Positions 32,431 through 41,395 of a stretch of DNA of 64,000 bases are shown piece after piece; the stretch's first letter is position 1, and the number at the start of each line of letters is the position of its first letter. The notes beneath the pieces are model-generated. The model worked only from the letters and a program-made list of their open reading frames with translations, had not been told where the DNA came from and did no database searches. A program made the translations under genes and the position numbers. The stretch covers positions 496,001-560,000 of the forward strand of contig NZ_JBNAGH010000002.1 in NCBI RefSeq assembly GCF_049801095.1, in the 5' to 3' direction. The DNA is from Dinoroseobacter sp049801095 (GTDB lineage: Bacteria; Pseudomonadota; Alphaproteobacteria; Rhodobacterales; Rhodobacteraceae).

Positions 32431-34233
32431 ATGTCCCAGATCCCTCCGCGTCTCTTTCCCGCCGCGCGCTGGCTGTCGCGCATGGATGCCAGCTCCCTGC
32501 GCTCCGATGCAGTGGCCGGGCTCACAAATGCCGCGATTGTCCTGCCCCAGGGCGTGGCCTTTGCGATCATCGCCGGGCTGCCCCCGGAATATGGGCTCTA
32601 TACGGCCATGCTGGTGCCGATCATCGCGGCACTTTGGGGCTCGTCCATGGTCATGGTCTCTGGGCCGACCACGGCGATCTCGGCGCTTGTCTTCGCCTCG
32701 CTGTCGGAATTTACCGAGCCGGGCTCCGCGCGTTTCATCGAGCTCGCGCTGCTGCTGACGGTACTGGTCGGGCTGTTTCAGATCGGCGCCGGTCTTGCGC
32801 GGCTGGGCGGGCTGGTGAGCTTTGTCTCCCACTCGGTGATCGTGGCCTTCACAGCGGCAGCGGCCATTCTGATCGCGCTCAGTCAGCTGCCGGCCGCCCT
32901 TGGCATCACGGTCGAGCGTGGCGGCAATGTGGTGGAGCGGGTCATCCGTCTCGCATCCGAGCTCGGCGCCACCAATGCTACAGCGCTGGCCATTGCCGGC
33001 GTGACCCTCGCCTCGGTGGCGCTGGTCCAATGGCGCGCGCCAAGGGCGCCGGGGTTCCTCATCGCGCTGATGGCGGGCAGTGCGCTGGCTGCCCTTCTGG
33101 GTGCCGAGGCCCATGGCGTTGCCATGCTGCCTCCGATCGGATCCGCCCTGCCGAGCTTTGCGCCCCCGGGCCTCAGCTTCGATGATGTGGTGCTACTCGC
33201 CCCCAGTGCGGCGGCGATCGCGCTGGTGGGCCTGCTCGAAGCGATCTCGATCGGGCGCAGTTTCGCCGTCCGTCGACAGGAGCGTTTCGCCCCGAACCAG
33301 GAGATGGTTGGACAAGGGTTGTCGAATACGGTGGGCGGGTTTTTTCAATGCTATGCGGGCTCCGGCAGCTTCACCCGCTCCGGGGTGAATGCCGAAGCCG
33401 GGGCGCGCACGCCGCTTTCGGCCATTCTGGCCAGCGTGACCCTCGCGGTGATCCTGCTCCTTTTCGGGCCGTGGATTTCGGTGATCCCCATGCCGGCGAT
33501 TGCGGGGCTGATCCTCTATGTGGCCTGGCGGCTCATCGATCGGGCGGAGCTGCGCCATATCCTCACCACCAGCAGGCCCGAGACGCTGATCCTCGTGGCG
33601 ACCCTCGGCTCCGGCCTGCTGATCGAGCTCGACTTCGCGATCTATATCGGCGTGATCGCCTCTTTCTCGGTCTTCATCTATGACAGCGCGCATCCCTCGC
33701 TCCGGGTCTCGGCCCCGGTGGAAACCGCAAGCGGGCGCCGCAAGTTCCGCAATGCCGACCTGCACCACATCCCGGAATGCCCGCAGGTCGTGACCGTGCG
33801 CCTGGACGGGCCGCTCTATTTCGGGTCCGTCGAGCATGTGGAGGCGGAATGGGAGCGGATGCGCGCCGCGCGCCCCGGCCAGACGCGCGTGATCTTCTAC
33901 CTCAAGGGGGTCGGCAAGATTGACCTCTCAGGGGCGGATTTCCTGATCCAGGCGATCCGCGAGGTGCGCGCGGCGGGCGGGCAATTCCACATCGTGGCGC
34001 TCTTTCCGCCGCTTCTGGAATGCCTGCGCCGCTTCCATGTGATCGACGAGATCGGCGAGGATCACCTGCATATCTCCAAGGGGGACGCGCTGGCCGCGAC
34101 CATGGCCGAGCTGGATCTCGGGATCTGCCGAAGCTGCACCCGGCGGATCTTCACCGAATGCGCGGATCTGCCGAATGCGGCCAACGAGGCGGCTCTGGCC
34201 CCGCGCATGGGCCAAGACAGGAGGATATCGTGA
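32431..34233 (+). CDS. SulP-family sulfate/anion transporter with STAS domain
   Basis: A 600-aa membrane protein with about 10-12 hydrophobic helices. It has the SulP motifs LPQGVAFAIIAGLPPEYGLYTA, MVSGPTTAISALVFASL and CYAGSGSFTRSGVNAEAGARTPLS. A cytoplasmic STAS domain (about residues 445-560) includes VRLDGPLYFGS and IDLSGADFL. SulP proteins move sulfate or other anions such as bicarbonate. Being next to an alkylsulfatase-like gene (4 bp overlap) and near a sulfatase makes sulfate the likely ion, but uptake or release cannot be told. A Cys-containing tail (GICRSCTRRIFTECADL) follows the STAS domain. The ATG at 32431 starts the family N-terminus. Confidence 0.85.
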   Translation: MSQIPPRLFPAARWLSRMDASSLRSDAVAGLTNAAIVLPQGVAFAIIAGLPPEYGLYTAMLVPIIAALWGSSMVMVSGPTTAISALVFASLSEFTEPGSARFIELALLLTVLVGLFQIGAGLARLGGLVSFVSHSVIVAFTAAAAILIALSQLPAALGITVERGGNVVERVIRLASELGATNATALAIAGVTLASVALVQWRAPRAPGFLIALMAGSALAALLGAEAHGVAMLPPIGSALPSFAPPGLSFDDVVLLAPSAAAIALVGLLEAISIGRSFAVRRQERFAPNQEMVGQGLSNTVGGFFQCYAGSGSFTRSGVNAEAGARTPLSAILASVTLAVILLLFGPWISVIPMPAIAGLILYVAWRLIDRAELRHILTTSRPETLILVATLGSGLLIELDFAIYIGVIASFSVFIYDSAHPSLRVSAPVETASGRRKFRNADLHHIPECPQVVTVRLDGPLYFGSVEHVEAEWERMRAARPGQTRVIFYLKGVGKIDLSGADFLIQAIREVRAAGGQFHIVALFPPLLECLRRFHVIDEIGEDHLHISKGDALAATMAELDLGICRSCTRRIFTECADLPNAANEAALAPRMGQDRRIS

Positions 34234-35504
34234 CCCCCGAGGACAAGCTGCGTGCCCATGATGTGGAATTCGAAAAGCGGATCTATCCACTGGCCCCGGA
34301 TGTCTATCTGGCCGTGGGCTATGCGGCCTCGAATGTGGGGCTGATCATCGGCACGGATGGGCTGATCATCGTGGATACCACCGAAAGCACCGCCGCCGCC
34401 GAGCAGATCCTCGCCGGTTTTCGCGAGATCACCGACAAGCCGGTCCGCACGATCATCTACACCCATTCCCACCGCGACCATATCTCGGGCGCCACGGTCT
34501 TTGCCGAAGGTGCAGAGGTCGAGATCATCGCCCATCCCGAATTCGAGAGCGATCTTGTTGGCGCCGAGACGCGGCCCGGCCCGAACAAGATCCTGCTGCA
34601 GCGCACGGCCCGGCAGTTCGGGATCGGGCTTGAAGCCGGGACCGAGCGGATCAATCTCGGTCTCGGCCCCGGGGATCGTCCCATGAAGGGCATGGGTCAG
34701 GGCTTTTTGCCGCCGACGCGCGCGGTGACCGAGGATGGGCAGGTGCTGGATCGCTGCGGAACGCGCCTGCGCTTCCATTTCGCGCCGGGCGAATGCGCCG
34801 ACACGATCGCGGTGGAGCTGCCCGCCAAGGGTTTGCTCTTCTCCGGCGACAACTTTTACGCCAGCTTTCCCAACCTCTATGCGATCCGCGGCACGCCTTA
34901 TCGCGACTTCACCACATGGGCCGACAGTCTGGCCAAGCTCGCCGCCCTGAAACCGACCGTGCTGGCTCCGGGGCACACGCGCCCGATCCTCGGCGCGGCG
35001 GAGATCCAGACCGCGCTGGCCGATTACGAGGCCGCGATCCGCAGCGTGATCGAGCAGACCGCCGCGGGGATGAATGCCGGGCTGACCCCGGATGCGTTGG
35101 TCCAGACGGTCGCCCTGCCCGAGCCGCTCCGCGCAAAGCCCTATCTGCAAGAATACTACGGCACGGTGGCCTGGGCCGTGCGCGCCTATTTCGCGGGGAC
35201 ATTGGGGTGGTTTGACGGGGATCCCGCGACGCTGTTCTCCCTCCCCCCGGCGGAAGAAGCCGACCGTCTGGCCGCACTGGCCGGGGGGCCCAGCGCCCTC
35301 GACGCGGCGGCGACACGGGCCTTTGAGGCGGGCGATCTGATCTGGACCCTGAAGCTCTGCGCTGCAGTTCTGCGGCTTGATCTGCCGGAGGCACAGGCGG
35401 GCGCCACGCGGATTGCGGCCCTGCGCGCCCTCGCCCGCCAGCAGGAGAATGCCTGCGCGCGGAACTACCTTCTGCATTGTGCGAAACAGGCGGAGAAGGC
35501 CTAG
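34230..35504 (+). CDS. Alkylsulfatase-like metallo-beta-lactamase-fold hydrolase (short form)
   Basis: 424 aa. A metallo-beta-lactamase domain carries the zinc motif THSHRDH (His79, His81, Asp83, His84), later metal ligands in GECADTIAV and FSGDNF, and APGHTRPI. The alkyl-sulfatase dimerisation domain has YLQEYYGTVAWAVRAYFAGTLGWFDG. SdsA1/BDS1 enzymes are about 650 aa; this one lacks a signal peptide and ends where their C-terminal sterol-carrier-like domain would begin. It would be cytoplasmic and may hydrolyse a sulfate ester to alcohol and sulfate. A GTG start with AGGAGG upstream overlaps the SulP stop (GTGA), so the two are coupled. Confidence 0.75.
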   Translation: MTPEDKLRAHDVEFEKRIYPLAPDVYLAVGYAASNVGLIIGTDGLIIVDTTESTAAAEQILAGFREITDKPVRTIIYTHSHRDHISGATVFAEGAEVEIIAHPEFESDLVGAETRPGPNKILLQRTARQFGIGLEAGTERINLGLGPGDRPMKGMGQGFLPPTRAVTEDGQVLDRCGTRLRFHFAPGECADTIAVELPAKGLLFSGDNFYASFPNLYAIRGTPYRDFTTWADSLAKLAALKPTVLAPGHTRPILGAAEIQTALADYEAAIRSVIEQTAAGMNAGLTPDALVQTVALPEPLRAKPYLQEYYGTVAWAVRAYFAGTLGWFDGDPATLFSLPPAEEADRLAALAGGPSALDAAATRAFEAGDLIWTLKLCAAVLRLDLPEAQAGATRIAALRALARQQENACARNYLLHCAKQAEKA

Positions 35505-35564
35505 CCCGGCCGAAGCAGGACTTCGACCGGACATGGGCCCCTCGCTCCCGTGGTGGTGGTCCAC

Positions 35565-35581
35565 GCCCTGAAGTGCAGGGC
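35565..35581. terminator. Small stem-loop between convergent genes
   Basis: The perfect arms GCCCTG and CAGGGC enclose a 5 nt loop, between the stop codons of the alkylsulfatase-like gene and the TAXI receptor gene. Another stem, CGTGG and CCACG, is just before it (35548-35564). Neither has a T-run, so termination is uncertain. Confidence 0.3.
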
Positions 35582-35601
35582 CGCGGACGCGGTTTCGGGG
35601 C

Positions 35602-36579
35602 CTAGTTCAACACCCCGGCTTCGCGGTAGTAGCGCGCAGCACCCGGATGCAGCTGCATCTTGCCACGCTGCTGGGCCGCAAAGCCCACATCGAGCGCCGC
35701 CGCCCAAGGCGCATCGGACGTGACCTGATCCAGATTGTCCCAGAATGCCTTGGTGACCTGGTAAATCAGCTCTTCGTCCAGATCTGCGCGCACGGCGATC
35801 CCGACCGAAGTGTCAAAGGACATCACCGCCGCATCGTTGAGCTGCCCCTCATACATGCCAGCAGGCACTTCGGCCCGGTAGCGCCAGGCGCCGAGATAGG
35901 TATCCACCTCCTCATGCGTGTGGCTTTCCGGCCCGATGAAGCGCAGGGTCTCCGTCTCGGTAAATTGCAGGAATTGCTGGCAGGGATCGAGACAGCCATT
36001 CACATACATGTCGATGGTGCCATCGAGAAAGGCCTGAAACCCGGTCTGCCAATTGGCGGTGATCGCGTCATAATCCTCGCCCACAACGAGCCCCGTGGTG
36101 GCCTGGATCCAACCCCGCGCTGCGTTGAAGGCGCCGCCCCCCTGGGGGCCGAGAAACACCGTCGCGCCTTCGATATCGTCGAGCAGTTCTATGTCGCTCT
36201 CGCCCCGCACGGCGAAATGATACTGGCCGTACGGGAACCACATCAGAAGCCGCACATTCTCAGCCGCCTGGGCCGCGTCCTCCTGCTTGGCATACATGCG
36301 CGTGCCCGCAGCCATCAAGTTGTAGATCACCGGCGAGGTCATCGCCATCTCGAGATTGCCACGCCCGACCTCAAGCTGGTGCAGGGTCGCGGCCCCGCCG
36401 CCCGCAACCTCGATGCTGACATCGTCGAGATTGTCATTCACGATATTGGCGAAGGTCGCCATGGTGATCGCCTGGCCAAGGCTCGGCGCGATGGTGGCCA
36501 TGCGCAGGGTGTCCTGCGCGTTGACCGGCCCGGCCGAGACCAGCGCCAGAAGCGCGGCTCCCGTCATAAGATGTTTCAT
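35602..36579 (-). CDS. TRAP transporter solute receptor, TAXI family
   Basis: A 325-aa periplasmic receptor. The signal peptide is KHLMTGAALLALVSAGPVNA, followed by DTLRMATIAPSLGQAITMATFANIVN, the ligand-loop GGGAATLHQLEVGRGNLEMAM, and FLGPQGGGAFNAARGWI. These features are typical of TAXI proteins. It delivers an organic anion to the fused TRAP permease encoded 37 bp upstream in the same operon. GGAGGAGA precedes the ATG at 36579. The sulfatase at the head of the operon suggests that the cargo is a sulfated or phosphonate ester, or its product; that is inference. Confidence 0.87.
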   Translation of the reverse strand: MKHLMTGAALLALVSAGPVNAQDTLRMATIAPSLGQAITMATFANIVNDNLDDVSIEVAGGGAATLHQLEVGRGNLEMAMTSPVIYNLMAAGTRMYAKQEDAAQAAENVRLLMWFPYGQYHFAVRGESDIELLDDIEGATVFLGPQGGGAFNAARGWIQATTGLVVGEDYDAITANWQTGFQAFLDGTIDMYVNGCLDPCQQFLQFTETETLRFIGPESHTHEEVDTYLGAWRYRAEVPAGMYEGQLNDAAVMSFDTSVGIAVRADLDEELIYQVTKAFWDNLDQVTSDAPWAAALDVGFAAQQRGKMQLHPGAARYYREAGVLN

Positions 36580-36616
36580 TCGGTCTCCTCCCATTCGTCC
36601 CGTTGTCAGGCAGCGC

Positions 36617-38701
36617 TCAAACTGCCGGTGAATTGTCCGAGCGCGGTCGCCCGATCCGGTTCAGCGCCAGAAGCGCGATCCCGAGGATCAGGGCGGGCCC
36701 CGCAACAAAAGTCTGGGGCACCAGCACCAGAAGCCCCGCCAACCCGCGCAACCCGCGCTGCACCGGCGAGAGCGGTGCCGCGTCCTGCCCCGCCAGGGCC
36801 GAGGACAACAGCCAGAGCGCAAGGGTGAAAGCAAGGATGATCCAGCCAAAGGCCAGCCAGGAGATCTCATCCGGATGGATCATCGCGGCCGAGTTCGACA
36901 CCTCAGCCCCAAAGAGCGCAAAGACCGCCTGCAGCTTGTAGAGCACCGCCGGGTGGTAGGCGAAGACGAAGGGGATAAGGAACCCCGCAAGCCCGATCCG
37001 TGCCGCGGCAAACCCCGTACGGATCGGATCCGCCCCCGCAATGGGGGCCGCCGCAAAGGCTGCCAGCGCCACGGGCGGGGTCACCGTCGACATCACGGCA
37101 AAGAACACCACGAAGAGATGCAGGGTCAGCTCCGGAATGCCCACGGCCTCGATGCCCGAGCTCAGCGCGATGACGATGATGAAATAAGTCGCCCCGGGTG
37201 GCAGCCCCATCCCCAGCACGATGGAGCCCAGCGCCACAACCGCCAGCACGATCCAGAGCGGACCATCCGCCAGTTGCGCCAAGAGGAGCGAGAGCCGCCC
37301 GGCAAAGCCAGAGATCTGGATCAGCCCCACGATCAACCCGATCGCCGCCACGATCACCACGATGGAGGCCGACATGCGTCCGGCCTCTACAAAGGCCCGC
37401 CAGATCCGGGAGCGGTTGCGAAACTCGGGAAAGAGCACGAAGGCCGACCCGAAGGCCGCGAGAAAGCCGTAGAACCCCGCCTTGGGAACCGAGGGTTGAA
37501 TGAACAGAAAGGTCGAAAGCACCCCGAGCGGGATGATGAACACGAGGCATTGCCGGTACTCGGCCCGGTTCAGGGGCGGGCGTTGCTCTGCGGGCAAGGC
37601 CCCGATCCCCGCCCGGCGCGCCTCGAAATAGACCGCCATGAACGTGCCGAGATAGTAAAACAGCGCAGGCAGGATCGCCGCGACGACGATGTAGCGGTAC
37701 TCCAGCCCGATCTGCCCCGCGACGAAGAAAGCGACCACCCCCATGACCGGCGGCATGACCTGCCCGCCGGTGGAGGCCGCAGCCTCCACGGCGCCGGCAA
37801 AGGCGGGCCGGAACCCGGCCTTCTTGATCACCGGGATGGTCATCACCCCGGTGGACACCACATTGGAAATCGCCGCCCCGGAGAGGGTCCCAAAAAGCGC
37901 AGAGCTCGCCACCGAGGCATGGGCGGCCCCGCCCGTGAAGCGCCCGGTCAGCCGATTGGCGAGCTTCATCAGAAGATCCCCTGCCCCGGAGCCCATGAGC
38001 ACGGCACCAAAGACGATGAAGATCAGCACATTGCCCGCCACGACCTGGATCGGCTGGCCAAACATGCCCCCGGTCTGGGCCCAGAAATTCTGCACCATGG
38101 CGCGCAGGTTCTGCTCGAAGGTCGCATCCGAGCCCAGGAGGATCCCGGTCCAACTCGGCAGATCCCCCCGCACGAAGAGATAGATCACCCAGAAGAGGCA
38201 AAACCCCGCGATGAACCCGCCGAACATCCGCCATGTGAGATAGAGCGTGACAAACGCCGCCAGGGGAAACACCACGAAATCAATCGGATCAGCGGAGGGC
38301 AAGAGCCCTGCATCCGTGGCAAAGATCCCGAGGATCCAGAAGATCAACGTTCCACCCGCCGCAAGCGCCAGCGCCCAGTTCGCCCAGCGCAGGTTTGGTG
38401 CCCGATGCAGGGTCAGCGCCGAGATCACGAGGCCAAAGGCGATGGGCAAGCCGAGGATCAGCCCCGTGGGCTGCAGCATCGCGCGCTCCACCGCGCGCCA
38501 GGACGCTCCCAGCCAGTGCTCGCGCATCAAGAGCCGCTGTTCGCGACGGGACAGGTCCTCGAAATCGGCCGCCGTGCTCTCGATGATCCAGCGGACCGCG
38601 TCATTGATCGGCCCGCCCGCCGCGTAGAGCAGGATCACCAGCGTGAAGACAACGCAGAGGAGATCCGCCAGACGCGTCTGCAGGTCGGCCCGCTCAGACA
38701 T
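36617..38701 (-). CDS. TRAP transporter fused permease (DctQM-like, TAXI-associated)
   Basis: A 694-aa protein with many transmembrane helices. An N-terminal small-permease-like part precedes the large DctM-like core, which has GDLLMKLANRLTGRFTGGAAHASVASSALFGTLSGAAISNVVSTG and VEAAASTGGQVMPPVMGVVAFFVAGQIG, both hallmark segments of the 4TM/12TM fused family. It uses the Na+ or H+ gradient to import the solute caught by the TAXI receptor. The ATG at 38701 overlaps the sulfatase stop by 8 bp, so it is in one operon with the sulfatase. Confidence 0.88.
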   Translation of the reverse strand: MSERADLQTRLADLLCVVFTLVILLYAAGGPINDAVRWIIESTAADFEDLSRREQRLLMREHWLGASWRAVERAMLQPTGLILGLPIAFGLVISALTLHRAPNLRWANWALALAAGGTLIFWILGIFATDAGLLPSADPIDFVVFPLAAFVTLYLTWRMFGGFIAGFCLFWVIYLFVRGDLPSWTGILLGSDATFEQNLRAMVQNFWAQTGGMFGQPIQVVAGNVLIFIVFGAVLMGSGAGDLLMKLANRLTGRFTGGAAHASVASSALFGTLSGAAISNVVSTGVMTIPVIKKAGFRPAFAGAVEAAASTGGQVMPPVMGVVAFFVAGQIGLEYRYIVVAAILPALFYYLGTFMAVYFEARRAGIGALPAEQRPPLNRAEYRQCLVFIIPLGVLSTFLFIQPSVPKAGFYGFLAAFGSAFVLFPEFRNRSRIWRAFVEAGRMSASIVVIVAAIGLIVGLIQISGFAGRLSLLLAQLADGPLWIVLAVVALGSIVLGMGLPPGATYFIIVIALSSGIEAVGIPELTLHLFVVFFAVMSTVTPPVALAAFAAAPIAGADPIRTGFAAARIGLAGFLIPFVFAYHPAVLYKLQAVFALFGAEVSNSAAMIHPDEISWLAFGWIILAFTLALWLLSSALAGQDAAPLSPVQRGLRGLAGLLVLVPQTFVAGPALILGIALLALNRIGRPRSDNSPAV

Positions 38702-40370
38702 CGCGTTCGGATCCCGTCTCGCGGGCCGGGGTGTCGGGCACATAGACCTGTCCCACGGGCCCGCGATACTTCTCCGTCAGCGCGGCGGGCACTTCGCTGC
38801 CATCCTTGAGGAAGGGCAGGATCCCGCGCCGGGCCGACCGCCCGCGCATGGCCGCGATATCCGCCTCGGAGCGGGTCACCCGCTGCGCCATGCGCCGCCC
38901 CCACTGCGCCAGCCGATCATAGAGCCGGTCAATGACCTCTGCGTGCCCATCGCGGCGGGCCAGGTCATCCAACTCGTCGGGATCGGTCTCAAGATCGAAC
39001 AGCATGGGGCGGAACCCGCCCTCCGCATGCATGAGCTTGTAGCGGCCGTCAAAGACCATGAAGAGACGCGCATCCGCATCCGACATGCCCAGCACATCGC
39101 GCATGGGCGTGACGGAATAGTCGTATTCGCTGATCACCGCATCGCGCCAGTCGGGGTCCTCCCCGCGCAGCCATGGCAGCAGGCTGCGCCCTTCGAGGAT
39201 GTGTCCCGCCGGTGCACCGCCCGCGACCTCCAGGAAGGTCGGCACGAGGTCTATGGCCTCTACCAGCGCGTCACAGGTCGTACCCCGGGTCGCATCCGCC
39301 TCGGCGCGCGGATCATAGACGATCATCGGGATCTTCACCGAAGGGTCGTGGAAAAGGTCCTTCTCCCCCAGCCAGTGATCGCCGAGATAATCCCCGTGAT
39401 CCGAGGTCAGAACGATCATCGTCTCCGAAAGACTGCCTCGTGCCTCCAGATGATCGAGGATCCGGCCCAGCTGATCATCGCATTGCTTGATCAGCCCCAT
39501 ATAGGCGGGGATGACCTTGCGGCGGACCTCCTCCTGCTGGAAGGCATGGGCGATCTTGTTGCCCATGAACGCGCCATAGACCGGATGGGCCCCATCCCGC
39601 TCGCTTTCGGCGCGGGTCGCAGCGGGCACATGGTTCTGCCCGTAGAGCGCGTGATAGGGGGCCGGTACGATATAGGGCCAATGGGGTTTGATATAGGAGA
39701 CATGGGCACACCAGGGCCCGGTCGCCTGATCAATGAAGTCCAGGGTCCGATCCGTCAGCCAGGGCGTCTCGCTATCCTCTTCGCGGATATTGGCGGGCTT
39801 GTCGGCATTGTCGAACATCCAGCCCGAGGCCTTCTCGCCCGCCGCCACACCGGCATTCGCATAATCCGCCCATGGGTTCGCCCCCTCATAGCCCCTGGAC
39901 TTGAGATATTCGTTATAAGGCGATCTTTTCTCGTCATAAAACCCATCCGGTCCTTCACCCCACAACCCGTCATCCCGGACCCAGACGTCAAAGCCGCACT
40001 CGCTCTGACGTGCGCCGATCACGCTGTCCGGTGCCAGCCCAAGACGCGCCATCCCCTCCGCATCGGCCTTCATATGGGTCTTGCCGATCAGCCATGTGGC
40101 CATCCCCGCCTTGCGCAGATGGTCCCCCATGGTGTGCTCGCCCACGCGCAGGGGATAGCCGTTCCACTGCGCCCCGTGGGAGGACGCATATCGCCCGGTG
40201 TAAAAGCTCATCCGGCTCGCCCCACAGACCGGCGACTGGCAATAGGCGCGGGTGAACCGCACCCCCATCGCCGCGACGCGGTCGAAATTGGGCGTGTGCA
40301 AATGTGGATGCCCCGCGCAGGACAGATAGTCGAAGCGCAGCTGGTCATACATGATGAACAGGATGTTCAT
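38694..40370 (-). CDS. Sulfatase / phosphonate monoester hydrolase family enzyme
   Basis: A 558-aa alkaline-phosphatase-superfamily enzyme. The metal-binding start is FIMYDQLR (Asp9). The formylglycine site is Cys49-Gly-Ala-Ser-Arg53, followed by MSFYTGR. The metal pair lies in LTSDHGDYLGDH. The usual CxPxR reads CxAxR here, a known variant. Segments SYIKPHWPYIVPAPYHALYG and PAYMGLIKQCDDQLGRIL resemble phosphonate monoester hydrolases as much as sulfatases, so either ester is possible. There is no signal peptide, which suggests cytoplasmic action after TRAP uptake. It is first in the operon, preceded by a LysR dyad. Confidence 0.82.
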   Translation of the reverse strand: MNILFIMYDQLRFDYLSCAGHPHLHTPNFDRVAAMGVRFTRAYCQSPVCGASRMSFYTGRYASSHGAQWNGYPLRVGEHTMGDHLRKAGMATWLIGKTHMKADAEGMARLGLAPDSVIGARQSECGFDVWVRDDGLWGEGPDGFYDEKRSPYNEYLKSRGYEGANPWADYANAGVAAGEKASGWMFDNADKPANIREEDSETPWLTDRTLDFIDQATGPWCAHVSYIKPHWPYIVPAPYHALYGQNHVPAATRAESERDGAHPVYGAFMGNKIAHAFQQEEVRRKVIPAYMGLIKQCDDQLGRILDHLEARGSLSETMIVLTSDHGDYLGDHWLGEKDLFHDPSVKIPMIVYDPRAEADATRGTTCDALVEAIDLVPTFLEVAGGAPAGHILEGRSLLPWLRGEDPDWRDAVISEYDYSVTPMRDVLGMSDADARLFMVFDGRYKLMHAEGGFRPMLFDLETDPDELDDLARRDGHAEVIDRLYDRLAQWGRRMAQRVTRSEADIAAMRGRSARRGILPFLKDGSEVPAALTEKYRGPVGQVYVPDTPARETGSERDV

Positions 40371-40463
40371 CGATGCCTCCCTCCCTTGGCCCGTCTCCCC
40401 ATGGGCCGTTCTCGCAGGCTAGCCGCGCAGGGCCTAACCCCGCAACCGGTCGCTTCTTAGAGA

Positions 40464-40480
40464 CATAAATTCTGGTTATG
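40464..40480. promoter_or_regulatory. LysR-type dyad CATAA-N7-TTATG upstream of the sulfatase-TRAP operon
   Basis: CATAA (40464-40468) and TTATG (40476-40480) are 7 bp apart. The site lies 94 bp upstream of the sulfatase start and 24 bp after the LysR gene stop. It matches the dyad at 31523-31539 in arms and spacing, and both are followed by ACCC in one orientation. It is the likely binding site of the adjacent LysR protein. Confidence 0.55.
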
Positions 40481-40504
40481 ACCCGAACCCGGCCCCGGCC
40501 CGCG

Positions 40505-41395
40505 CTACATATCGGCCGTGACCGCCTCGACCATGTCCTCGAAGGCCAGTGCTGCGAGGGTCGGCACACGGCCCAGCTCGGCGGTGAGCGCGAGGGCGAT
40601 CTCCACGTCATTGAGCGGCAGGGTGAGCTCGGCCATCTCCCATTTCGAGGCGAGGTCCGGAAAGAGTTCGGAAGGGAAGGAGCAGAGGTAATCCGAGCCT
40701 TCCAACAGAGACATGATCGTCAGGATCGAATCCGAGCAGATGCGTGGACGCGGCGCTTCGAGCCCATGGCGATTGAAATAGCCCTCATAGAGCGGACGCC
40801 GATTGCGCGGCCCGATCATCAGCCAGGGCGCCGCCTGCAGGACCTCTGGATCCGTCTCGCCAAGATAGCGCGAGCCCCGTCCCGTCCCGATCGTCAGCCC
40901 GGTCTGCAGCAGGCGTTTGGACCGCAAGCCCAGCTCCTCCCCCTTTTCCGGTGCGGGGCCGATCACGTAATCCGCCTCCCGCGCGCGCAGACGCTGAAAC
41001 GCCGCGCGGGCATGGCCGCCGATGATCTGGACCTGCACCTCCGGGTAGCGGCGCAGATAGCGGGTCAGGACCCGGGGCACGATCCGTGTGGCCGCAAGGG
41101 GCGAGACCACGAGGTTCAGCGTCCCGCGCACCTCGCCCTGCATCTGCGCCACATCCTCGGTGAGCAGGTCCAGCTCCCGCCGGATGCTCTGGCACCGGGC
41201 GACCACGCGGCGCCCCTCCACCGTGGGCACGGCCCCGGTGGGGCTGCGCTGAAAGATCTGACAGCCGATCTCCGCCTCCGCGGCTTGCAGGGCCTTGGAG
41301 ACCGCGGGCTGGGACTTCTTGAGGATCAGCGCCGCGGCCCCGAGGCTGCCCGCCTCCGCGACCACCGCGATCAGTTCCACATGTTTTGCCTTCAT
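40505..41395 (-). CDS. LysR-family transcriptional regulator
   Basis: A 296-aa protein with an N-terminal winged helix-turn-helix (residues 1-60; GAAALILKKSQPAVSKALQAAEAEIGCQIF) and the two-lobed LysR effector domain. The domain starts GEVRGTLNLVVSPLAATRIVPRVL and has GTGRGSRYLGE in the ligand cleft. It lies just upstream of and in the same direction as the sulfatase-TRAP-TAXI operon, so it probably controls that operon and perhaps the hydrolase/SDR pair through the shared dyad. The ATG at 41395 starts the family N-terminus; an upstream start adds a Pro/Gly tail. The effector is unknown. Confidence 0.88.
   Translation of the reverse strand: MKAKHVELIAVVAEAGSLGAAALILKKSQPAVSKALQAAEAEIGCQIFQRSPTGAVPTVEGRRVVARCQSIRRELDLLTEDVAQMQGEVRGTLNLVVSPLAATRIVPRVLTRYLRRYPEVQVQIIGGHARAAFQRLRAREADYVIGPAPEKGEELGLRSKRLLQTGLTIGTGRGSRYLGETDPEVLQAAPWLMIGPRNRRPLYEGYFNRHGLEAPRPRICSDSILTIMSLLEGSDYLCSFPSELFPDLASKWEMAELTLPLNDVEIALALTAELGRVPTLAALAFEDMVEAVTADM

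Noticed and set aside
36875..38809. A 644-codon open frame antisense to the TRAP permease gene
   Set aside because: It is the complement of hydrophobic codons, giving an Asp/His/Arg-rich chain without motifs; the TRAP permease is certain.
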